Below, one piece after another: positions 51,450 through 62,899 of a stretch of DNA of 64,000 nt. The notes under the pieces are model-generated. The model was not told the origin of the DNA. It was given only the letters and a program-made list of their open reading frames with translations, and made no database searches. Every line of letters begins with the position of its first letter. Within the stretch, counting starts at the first letter, position 1. Position numbers and translations under genes: made by a program. Origin of the DNA: Paramecium sonneborni (taxonomy: Eukaryota; Ciliophora; Oligohymenophorea; Peniculida; Parameciidae); assembly GCA_905182985.1 (NCBI GenBank), contig CAJJDN010000010.1:252221-316220 (forward strand). The letters are read 5' to 3'.

Positions 51450-52420
51450 GATCAGAAAACTTTTTAGAATGTCAATATATTGATTCTTTAAATTCTACAA
51501 GTCAGCTTTATATCTTTTCAGTCAATAAAATTTAGATCCTAAATTTTGACGTAAAATAATCAATAAATTAAAGAACTTGGCTTAATAATTTTATAGTAAA
51601 ATAGCAGTGGATAATAAATTATAACATATGCATGTCATTCATACAGATCATTTTAATTAATTTATTTAAGAAAGCTATTGAAAAATTATAAGAGTATGTT
51701 TTTTTGCATAATGATATTAAAATGCAAAGACTGCAAATAAATATCGATTTTAAAATTGTATAAATCTTCAGATGTTTCAACAATTATTAATATAGATATT
51801 GATAAATATCCAAATTTACTTACTTAATTGTATATAAATTATGTTCCTTTTGCTGATATAATTTATAATAACTAATTTTTAGATGGATATTTCAAAAATG
51901 TAAAGTTTTATCGATTTAAAAGATGAAAATATTGATAATTGAATAAATGTTAAAATTGTTTTAAAATAAGAATTTTTATCAAAGAGAAAACATCAAAGAA
52001 GATCATCCAAAATATTTATTATTCAAAGAATTAGCATATATAATAATTGAGGATCCAATCAAAATTTAAGAAATTTTAGATTAATTTGATTTATAAGTTA
52101 AAGATGATTTAACAGATAAATAAATAAAATAATTCTATTAATTATAATCTTTAAGTTCTAAAATTAAAAAAATTTAAATGAAAATCCTCAAGAAAATATC
52201 TTTAATTTGATTTATCTTTAGAGGCAATAAATTTATAGAATTATGATTTAGCTATTAAGTCTGTTTCAAATTTAATAACCTATTTTATTATAATTTGTTA
52301 AAATTGATAAGAATTTTTCTGATAAAAAGGCTTAGAAAAAGTTATGAATGAGAAAATAAACAAAATTTAGTTATTGAGAGAAGAAAGTAACTAGGAAAAC
52401 TGATATATTGATTTATTTAA
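51450..52420 (+). pseudogene. Degraded protein-coding gene, unknown family
   Basis: Coding-like peptides run along the plus strand. One part can be spliced: an exon ending DGYFKN joins across a 23-nt intron (GTA...AAG, about 51900-51922) to a frame containing REDHPKYLLFKELAYI-type sequence and a charged helix up to about 52205. After that the frame shifts at an A run and again at a T run, where FDLSLEAINLQNYDLAIKSV continues in a third frame. No ATG-led intact frame covers the region. Either a pseudogene or a gene with homopolymer sequencing errors; because neighbouring genes are clean, decay is preferred. Confidence 0.45.
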
Positions 52421-52514
52421 TTTTTCTAAATAATTATTAATTTAAATCTAAACCTAAAAAATAAAGATTGAATAATATTATTGAGAAATACTCTTAAACA
52501 AATTTCAATTCCAA

Positions 52515-52577
52515 AAAACATCCTTTTTCAACATTTATTTATTTAATTTCCAATAAATGTTTCATTAAGTTTGTTTT
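52515..52577 (-). promoter_or_regulatory. SECIS element candidate in the 3' UTR of thioredoxin reductase
   Basis: Read on the minus strand, helix I pairs AAAACA..CTT with AAG..TGTTTT across a small internal mismatch. The core then has AUGA (52565-52562) on the 5' side and GA (52529-52528) on the 3' side, and helix II is a perfect 10-bp stem of AACATTTATT with AATAAATGTT. The 12-nt apical loop begins GGAAA, offering the conserved unpaired adenines. This is the architecture of eukaryotic SECIS elements, which recruit SBP2 and the Sec-specific elongation factor. It lies about 130 nt downstream of the Sec codon, within the usual working distance. The low GC content makes chance pairing easier, so the position behind a GCUG-ending gene is the stronger argument. 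Confidence 0.75.
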
Positions 52578-52663
52578 AATTAAAACAAACAAATATTTTT
52601 CTTCCTTGAAATTAGCATCAGAATACTTCTATTAAAGGTTAGGTGGAGTTTTTATTTAAAACA

Positions 52664-52688
52664 TCCCCTAGCCAAATAGGCTAGGGGA
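52664..52688 (-). promoter_or_regulatory. GC-rich hairpin just downstream of the Sec UGA and the stop
   Basis: A perfect stem of CCCCTAGCC with GGCTAGGGG plus one closing U-A pair (10 bp) encloses a 5-nt loop. In the transcript it begins 7 nt after the Sec UGA and one nt after the terminator UGA. Such a strong GC stem is exceptional in this AT-rich DNA. Selenoprotein mRNAs such as SEPN1 carry a stem-loop (selenocysteine redefinition element) about 6 nt after the Sec codon that favours redefinition; this hairpin sits where such an element would act. A role as a terminator or ribosome-pausing element is an alternative. Confidence 0.7.
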
Positions 52689-52689
52689 C

Positions 52690-54230
<1,541 letters not shown>

Positions 54231-55084
54231 AAATTAATATTAAAATTGTGTTTTTATCTTAATTTCTATATAAATCTCAAATTTATGATATCATTATCAT
54301 TTCATAATAAGTCACTTATTTTATTTTATTTGCAAATTTTTAATAAATCCTAATTCCAAAAATAGTTAATCAAGTTATACTACAATTAAAAATACTTTTA
54401 ATATATTAAATTAAGTTTATTAATTCTCAATCTTACATAAATAAATGCTTTTCTAACAACCTTAAAATTGGTTTTCTTATTTATCATACCTTAATTCTAT
54501 CTTATTTAATACAAATATTAAAATTACATTTTATTTATTAAATTACATGTATGAATTCTTTTTCAAAGAATTACACAAATTAACATTGTTAAGTAGATTC
54601 TCATTACAGTTTCTAATAATATCAAAATAAAACTCTACTAGAGTTTACAATTAGAACATAAAATTCATAGTTTTCAGTATAGGAAATTTTTGATCAATAA
54701 AGTTTAAGTGATATTTGGCCATCCTTTTTATCGTTTAGCCATATGATTTCTAAATTTCAATAAATCTCAGAATTTTATTCTTATTTAAAAATTTTCTGAT
54801 AATTTGAAGTAATGTCATTTTTAACTATAGCAAATAGTTAAATTAAGATATTTAGTATAGCCTATTGCCGTAAAGAAGATAAATATTAATAAATTTTAGA
54901 AGAATATCCGCCTAAAAACTAATTTTAACACCTTCTCTATTTGTTCTAAAAGATTCAGATTAGCTAAAAATGGAAATAAAATTTTTTTCGAAGTCTTCAT
55001 GAATTAGAAATGCAAATTTATCAATAAGAATGAAAAAAACTGATATATTTGAAATAGTTAAACAATAAAATTTATATACAATAA
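54231..55084. other. Intergenic stretch with one small open frame (54812-55033)
   Basis: Mostly non-coding. A plus-strand frame from ATG 54812 to TGA 55031-55033 would encode 73 residues (starts MSFLTIANSQIKIF, contains YCRKEDKYQQILEEYPPK). Its composition is more coding-like than the surroundings, but its size is within chance range and no homologue is evident. It could be a small gene or a fragment. Confidence 0.35.
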
Positions 55085-55384
55085 TCATTAGAGTTATTCT
55101 GATATGGAAGCACTTAATCTTTTTAAAATGAGAGGAGATCTAGCCATCTGTAAAGAGCATCGATTACTTGGTGTACATGAAATATTATCTGATGTCTCAG
55201 TGTCAGAATCAAGAGATCTTAAGGAGAATACTAGTTTTTTTTTGGTGTCTTCATAATTCAATTGTTTCAATTAAGGATCAGTAAGTTGTTCTAGTTTTAA
55301 CTATTCACATAAATATTTAAGAATTTTTTTCTCGATTTCCTTCATTTCTTGTAAACACAATTCATTATCTATCGTATCATTCAT
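55085..55384 (-). CDS. Small acidic helical protein, 99 aa, unknown
   Basis: An intronless frame from ATG at 55384 to TGA (55087-55085). The product begins MNDTIDNELCLQEMKEIEKK, is helical and charged in its first half, and Ser/Thr-rich in the second (LRSLDSDTETSDNISCTPS). No domain is recognised. The start codon faces that of the next gene across 49 bp. Confidence 0.6.
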
Positions 55385-55433
55385 TATAATTAAAATATTA
55401 ATAATTTTTGTATTATTGATTTAAATTTAAAAT

Positions 55434-55922
55434 ATGAATTGTGACAAGTCTATTCTCAAAGAACTAATTTAAACCAATATTATTTTAATAGAGGAAGCAA
55501 AAGAATCAAATTTATAAAACTTTAACAATTCAAAGATGTGGATCAAAAAATCCTTTAATAATTTGTTTAATCTACTTCCAAAAGAGACTTTAGAAATGGA
55601 TATAAATCAATTGCTTACTGTATCAGAATAAGAAGAATTGATTAAAGACCCTCAACTTTCAATCGACTTTTTTAAAAATAAGTTTTAAAGAGAAATAGAT
55701 GATTAAGATTGGGAAGATGAAGTGGAAACACACTTAACCCCACCAAAAAAGTAAATTAAATTTTTCATAAATTATAGATAAATACCATAAATTCGAACTT
55801 TTTAATCCAGTAATATGGGATTTAGAAAGAAACCTGCTACAATAGTATAATCATCTTAAAAAAAACTTCTTTCTAGTGCAATACATAATAAATATAAAAG
55901 AAAATTAATTTGATTACTTATG
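55434..55922 (+). CDS. Small protein of unknown function, about 153-162 aa
   Basis: Frame from ATG 55434 to TGA 55920-55922. A 27-nt GTA...TAG stretch at 55751-55777 is a probable intron; being a stopless multiple of three it leaves the frame open either way (153 aa spliced, 162 aa unspliced). The sequence is helical (MNCDKSILKELIQTNIILIE), then acidic (DDQDWEDEVETHLTPPKK) and basic at the end. No family recognised. Confidence 0.6.
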
Positions 55923-56043
55923 AAATGATAACTTAATTAATTGATAATTATAAATATTTTCATAAGTACAATAGAATCATTAGACATGGATAATCTAAAA
56001 CAAAAATTATAAATTCTGATTTCTTTTAGATAAAAAAATAAAT

Positions 56044-58048
56044 TCAATATCCATCTTCTTCCCTATCATCCTCTCCTCTTTTTGTACATGTTTCTAAAAC
56101 CTTTTTTTACATTTCATCCAAAATTTTTTCTAATTATTATTTTTTATCTGGATCTTATTAAGGAGGTTTAAGTTCTTCAGCAGAAATAATCTCATAAGGA
56201 TATCCCTAATTAATAACTGCTATTTATCTATCAAATTATATCTCTACTTCTTTAGTTCCTTTTGTTACAATTGAATAAAAAAAACAATCATATTCTCCAA
56301 TTTAATTTTCTTTCCTTCTTTGAATTCTTCCCATTCTTTAAAATTCTTATCTTACAGATTTAAAGTTAAAACTTATTTAAATTCCAACATTTGCAGAGGG
56401 TAAATCCAAACCTTAATCAGCAATTTAACCGAAAATAATTACATCTAATTTATCTTCTTGATATAATTTATAAATTGCTGATCTTTCTGTTTATTCAACT
56501 TTTTAACTGATTATTGGACAATTATTAAGTTTTGCAAACTTCTCAAGAGTACCTGTGTCTGCTAATTTATTAACTTTTTCACAAAATACTAAAATCTTAT
56601 CTTTTCTAGCTCTGTGTATCAAAATTAAATTTTATAAGACTTCAAATTTTTTAGGCTAAATATATTATAATAATTACATTCATTTAATATAAAGTATTCA
56701 TAACAAATTGATTATTAACTCTTTTATATTCTTCATATTTTTGCTTATATTAATCTTACATTCCAACATAGATTTAAATACAATATATTTTACTAACATA
56801 TCCCATTTATTTTAGATCTACAATCATAGACTCATGTAATTTAGGACCAACTTTATAAAAGATTTCTTTAATTTTATTATCTTATCTATAAGGAGTGGCT
56901 GTTAAACCAATTTTCATATTTGCCTTTAATTTTGAAATTTCAGCATTTATTTATGCTGCTGGCAAACCATGCACTTCATCCATAATTAATAATGGCCACT
57001 CTAAAGTAGTAACAAGTTTTATATCTTTTCTATTTGATGAAATCATATCCTTATTTGTAATTACGATTATATGTTCTCTTCCTAAGAGTACTGTTGGCAA
57101 TTCTTATTAAGTTCTTAAAATTATTGCTATATTATTTTTATCCATTTCAGTAAACTTTAAAAAAGACTTTTACCACTAAAAAACATCATTAACTTAATCA
57201 CAAATAATTAATGTTTTTCTCTTTATTTTTAAAGCCACATTAATTCCAAGCAAAGTTTTACCTGCTCCACATGGTAAAATAATAACTCCTGAATGTGCTT
57301 TATCATTTTAAAATATTTTCTTTAAAGCTCTATTCTAATGACTATACAATTAATATATAGCCTTCATACGAAATTACTGTAATTTCTTTTAAGTATCCTA
57401 TTTAGTATTCTCTAAATCTTTTAGATAATCAAATTCTTATTTTACAGGTACATTAAAGTCTTCTACCAACTCTTTATTAACACTAAAATGTTCATTAGTT
57501 TTTATTTTGAATTTAACAAATGTTTTCCTCTCATTTAAATTACCATCTAATCTCTCATAATTTTCAATTGTTGTTAGATTATTCATTTAACCAAAATTCC
57601 TCTATTTTAATTCTTCAAGTAATTTCTTTTCTATATCAATATAATAAGATTCTTTTTCTAAATAAAAATATGCTCTATTAAAATATTAAGTATTCTTCTC
57701 AATAAAATCAGTAATATCCTTTGGAATTCTTTCATTCTTAGCTAATCTATCTATTTCATTTTTAATCCTCTCTTCATTCCATCCAAGTGTCATTGCTGTG
57801 TATAAAGAATAAAATGTTATTATGAAAGTTTAAATATTAGTTGTTGTTGAAGAAGGCTCAGCAAATTAAATTAAAGTCTCTTCAGCAGCAGCTGCATCTC
57901 TATGAAATTTTTCTAATATTATTTCATATTTTTTTGATTATGTATCGTTATTTCTATTTGATCTAAATTATTATTCAGTTAATGGCTCATCTATTCTCAT
58001 AATTATAATAGGCCTTAAATAATGATCCATTTTGAATTTTTCATCCAT
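56044..58048 (-). CDS. XPB/ERCC3 DNA helicase (TFIIH subunit), 660 aa
   Basis: One 22-nt intron (56656-56677) gives 661 codons. The N-terminal XPB domain is visible (DHYLRPIIIM, then AEPSSTTTNIQTF and SLYTAMTLGW). The helicase core has Walker A LPCGAGKTLLGI near residue 259, the DEVH box (MDEVHGLPAAQ) near 357, motif III GLTATPYRQDNK, and motif VI RMGRIQRRKEN. XPB is the 3'-5' ATPase of TFIIH that opens promoters in RNA polymerase II transcription and acts in nucleotide excision repair. The protein is shorter than human XPB (782) mainly at both ends. Upstream of the ATG the DNA loses coding character. Confidence 0.93.
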
Positions 58049-58501
58049 CAAATTATTACTTAATATATTTATTATAATTCTAATTCAAATGATATATATG
58101 TAAAAACCACCAAATTTTACTATTATTAACAACTTAAACTTTCAGATAATTTATTTATAGATAATTCATTATTTATATTTATTAAGATAATTAATAGAAG
58201 GATAATTTATATTTCCATTCAATTATTTTTTTATTTGATTATTATATATTTTAACAAAAATGGTATTATCTTATTATATCTTAGATTTATCTATATTGTT
58301 TGTAAGAGAATCCAAAGTTTCATATTTTTAATTATTATTTTTGATTATTTTTATTTATCGTAACTCTATAATATATAAATGTTACAAATTTTATCTACTT
58401 TTCAAATTATCTTAAAAATATTATAAATAAACTTCTAAAAAGAAATAAAGATTACAATTCTCAAAAATATTATTTTAAAATTAATTAAGTTATATATAAG
58501 A
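58049..58501. other. Intergenic gap between divergent genes
   Basis: About 450 bp, strongly AT-rich, no supported frame. It separates the divergent XPB (-) and coiled-coil (+) genes and should hold both promoters, with no recognisable motif. Confidence 0.55.
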
Positions 58502-60025
58502 ATGGATAACGATACATCAACATGTTCTATCAGAAGTAATAGTGTTAAAGTACAAAAAATCTTTGATTAATATATGGCTTAAATTGCACCTTTACCAAAC
58601 TTTCACAATTCTACTAACAAAGAAAATTCTTTTTCCATCTCAAATGATTAACGCTCTAATTATCACACTAGAATTTAAACCCCTGATAAAACAACCTAAA
58701 GAAGCAATTCATAGATATAAGCTTTATAGGCTTTATAAAAAAAAAATATTGAACTTACTACAGAAAATGAAAGTTTGAAAGAGCAGTTAAAAAATTATTA
58801 AAATTAATAAAGTACTATAAATGAAATCAATTCAATTTATTAAAACCTATAATAGCAATATATTGTGTTGGATTAAGATCATAAATAATTATTGCAATCC
58901 TATGAGTTATAATTAAGCTAATTAAAATAAGAGAAGGATTAATAAATTGATCAAATAAATAGATAATGTAAATGCCAATTAGAAGAAATGAAATAGTAAA
59001 TGCAATTACAAAATGATAGATATAGAAATATAGAAGTTTGTAGAAATGATTAGGATACTCTTCTATAAAATGCTCTTGATGAATTGAGAAAAGAGAGGCA
59101 AATGTTGAATAAATTAAAATTAGATCAGCGATTATTAATAGAAGATAATGAATAACAATATGAAAAGCAATTACAGTATTAATAAAAACTATATCAAGAA
59201 ATGAAAAATTAAAATATGATGTTATCTAAAGAAAAGTAAGAATAATAGGAATAAATTAAAGAACTAGAAAATACTTATAAAGATCTTGTTCATCATTAAA
59301 AATAAGAAATCTAAAAATTACAAAAACAATATACTGATATTAAAAGTTTTTTTGAATCCTAAATGTTATAAGTCTAATAAGAGGTTTCATGTGCAATGCA
59401 AGAATTAAGAAATAAAAACAGTGTTTACCATCATTAGTTTTAAGAATAAGAATAAATTATAGAAGATTTGGAAGATTTGAATAAATAATTAAAATAATAA
59501 GTTCTCTTTAAAGACTAAGAATTAATTAACTTAAAATCTCAATTAGAACAGTTGTAAATTCAGCATGAACAATTAAAATAAATGAATGATGAACTTATAC
59601 ATTAGTTTAACATTTAAATATAAGATTTGTAATAAAAGTTAGAAGTTGAGAGAAAAAATTTTGATGAGGAATCAGAATTAAATGATAATGACAAGAAAGA
59701 AATTTATAATGCCTTACACAATGATAAGACAATATAATTAACTACATCTAATTCATAAAATGATTTACTTCCTTAATAACAACCATCAAAAAAAGACAAA
59801 GAATATAAATTTCTACTTTAATAGATAATTGATGTAGAAAAAGAAGCTTTTCGATTAAATAATAATTATTAAATCTTATTCTAATAGTTTTCAAAGAATA
59901 CTCAATAATCTGAATAGTAGAAATAGCACATTAAGTAGGAAATGACTGATTTAATGTAATAAATCAGAATAAATAATTCAAAGCTATATGAACTTAAAGC
60001 CAAAGAATTCACTTACTTAACTTGA
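58502..60025 (+). CDS. Coiled-coil protein, 507 aa, intronless
   Basis: A single frame of 508 codons, ATG 58502 to TGA 60023-60025. The first ~80 residues are Ser/Thr/Asn-rich and probably disordered (MDNDTSTCSIRSNSVKV...); the rest is an almost continuous Gln/Glu/Lys/Leu coiled coil, with a short polar break around residues 390-420. A CKC-type pair (RQCKCQLEEM) occurs within the coil. Its architecture fits centriolar or cytoskeletal scaffolds, but nothing specific is recognised. Confidence 0.83.
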
Positions 60026-61337
60026 TAATTAAATTATTTTTTGTTATTATTTATATCACAAAATATATATTAGGTTTTTAATTTCAATATTTTGATTAAT
60101 ATTTTATTACTGAATCATTTTCTATTTATAAAATAAATTAAAAAGAAGACTTATTTAAATATTAAAATAATATTTAACTTAATCTAAATAGTTCATTCAT
60201 TTCTACTTGATTTATTTATTGATAAATATTTATGTCTAAAAATATTTTTAGTTTTTTTTTCCTCAAAATTTTATTAGATATTCTACCTCTACATTAATAA
60301 ATAAGATTTAAATCTAATTCTTAAAAATTAGATACTTATTTACATTTAAGATTGCATTTTTCAGCTAATTAAATTGTTTATTTATTTGTAGGATACGGGT
60401 ATGAAAATGTTTGTATGATCAATAAGATTAGAGTTTGTTGAAAATTAACGACCTTTTTATTATTTTAATAATTTTGATCTTTGAGAATTTGTCTTTATTA
60501 ATAGAGCTTAACTTTAATTAGTGTTATTAGTAGTACTTTAAGAGGAGTAGAATATCTAACCTAGAATGGAAATATGATCATCATTTTTCTTTGAACGTAA
60601 ATAATTTAAGAAATATTAAAAATGAGAGATTTATCTTGCTGTTTAACTTTGAATAGCCTATTATTCTAATTAAAAGGAATGGTTATGATTTCCATTTAAA
60701 TTTTTGGTATTGATCCATTTTTGAAATAGAGTTTCTAGCTTATTCACTTGATTAATAAAGAAGAACTAGAGTTATTCAGTATGAATCATTAATGATTGAG
60801 ACATTTGTTTGACAAAATTGAGATATTTATTTAAATTAGATACCTTTATAAAACTAAATATACATAAATCAAAACAGATAATATTTATTTTTTAAAATAA
60901 AACAAATATTTACATATTATTAAAAATTAAATCGTAAACTTTTATAATTTATAGTATAATTCTGATCTTTAGAACTAATAAATTATTTTTTAGATCAATA
61001 TATATAAAATAAAAGAATGAACAAGTTGTTGTAAAAATAAAATAAAATTTAATAAATATATTCAAAAATTAAGAAATTAATAAATTATAGAGATTTTACT
61101 AGAGGATTTCATCATATCTTTTATAATATCGTCATTCATTATATTATCAAACATTAAAATTAATCTTATTTTATTCATTTAATATTTTCATTAAGGAAAT
61201 AAATATTTGGCAAATAAAAAAGAGAACTTAATTCTTCAGGAATAAATTAACTCTTTCTTAAGTAAATAAATAAAAAGTTGAAATAAAATATTTGTAAATT
61301 TTACCAATAATGATAAATAAAATAATTATAAAAATTA
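60026..61337. other. 1.3-kb region without a supported gene
   Basis: The longest gene-free stretch besides the left end. A minus-strand TGA-free frame runs from ATG at 60695 to TGA at 60086-60084 (203 codons). Its product is rich in Ile, Leu, Gln and Lys and poor in acidic residues and glycine, unlike real genes here. It may be a fast-evolving gene, a relic, or chance. The segment 60400-60850 is slightly richer in G than its flanks. No RNA gene was recognised. Confidence 0.4.
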
Positions 61338-62651
61338 ATGAAAAGAGTTAAGACAGAATAGAGTACACTTATTGAGCTTATCAAAAAAAAAGATAACTAG
61401 AATATTTAGCTCTAATTAAAACCTAAAAATCGGAAAATAAGCTAAATTGGATATTTTAATTCACTAAATGTTTCGAATGCAAAAGTTAAATTAAGTATCT
61501 TGATGCGTGATATTATAAATGCAAATCCAACTCATGAAAAAAACTTCTAATATAAAATAAAAAATAAAAATAGATCAATTATTGCTGAGGACAAAAAACC
61601 TATTCGAAACAATAATAAGCCTTCGAGATTCATTGATTTATAGGAAAACCAAATATTTAAAAAGTAATTCTACACTAATCCATAGTAAGTTCATGAGAAT
61701 ATAACTTTAAGAAATAGCTTGTCTAATTAAAGAATAAATGTTTAAAAAATAAAAAAGAACTCGAAATTATTATAATAAACATTTGAATAATAATAAATAA
61801 TACATGATTTAATTGTTTTACCTTAAGTTATAAATTTAGAATAATAAAGTAAGAGTGTAGCTTTGATTTAATCAGTTAGATAATTTGAAAAGAAATAATA
61901 ACTCTATCATATTGAAGGTTCACTAGAAAAAACTATTGAAGATTTTAATGTATTAATAATATAAATTAGAGACTCGTATGTTTGGTAGTAGAACTGTGAA
62001 AAAGTTAATAAACTCAGTGAAGCCATGGGTCAATCAATTATAATAGAAAAAATAGTCAAAATATAAGAGAATTAGATTAGATATGATTTAATTGTTAACT
62101 CATATACATAAATTAAAACTAACACTAGAAGAATTTTGCAAAAAAGATGTATTTCCAAAAGTACCATATTAAAGTCAAAGAAGTGAGAAATTTTTTAGTT
62201 TATGTAAAATGAATAAGGGTGATTAAATATAGCAGTTGTTAGAAGTGGAAAAATATCTTGTATATGAGTATGATCCTTCTTTTATGACAGCTCTTCATTG
62301 GTGTTGTGTAAGAAATTGTAAAGCAGCAGCTTTAATTCTACTTAAAAATGGTGCAGATCCTGATGCATAAGATATGATAGGTAGAACTCCATTATTTCTT
62401 GCATTATTACATAATAATAATGAAATAGCTTAGTTACTTTTGTATCACAAAGCAGATCCTTGGAATAAGGGAATTTTAGATTATAATGAAGCATTAACAA
62501 ACAATATTGAAGGGAAAACAATGTTACAGCAGGCAAGAAGAGTATAATTTTTATATTTAATTTATAGACTCATATCTTATTGAGAATGACACCTCCTGCA
62601 GAAAGATAATTTATTTGGTAATAAAAATAATTTATGATGTTTTGTGATTGA
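61338..62651 (+). CDS. Ankyrin-repeat protein, 421 aa
   Basis: Two introns (61950-61971, 62542-62567) give 422 codons; the first ends at the second of two overlapping AG dinucleotides, the only choice that keeps the frame. The N-terminal ~220 residues are basic and polar. Ankyrin units follow: MTALHWCCVRNCKAAALILL, KNGADPDAQDMIGRTPLFLA, LLHNNNEIAQLLLYHKADPW. Ankyrin repeats mediate protein binding; no catalytic domain is present. After TGA 62649 the same frame stays open for 78 more codons to TGA 62886-62888, with a charged, coding-like end, so the 3' end may be longer than given. Confidence 0.8.
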
Positions 62652-62899
62652 GTGATTATTTGTAATAAATAATTAATAAGTAATTAATAAGTAATCTTTT
62701 TTTATAAGTTGTTAACTTTCTTGCATTATAAATATTAATAAATTATCAGTAGGCAAATTTAGTTTAATCTTAATATAAATGAAGAGATTTATTAAAAACA
62801 ATATAGATTATTAGATTAAGAAAAATGTAAGAGAGAGAAGAATAATTGTTATTTTAAAGAGAAGAAAAAAAGAGAAATGTTTGAATGATATGTAAATTT

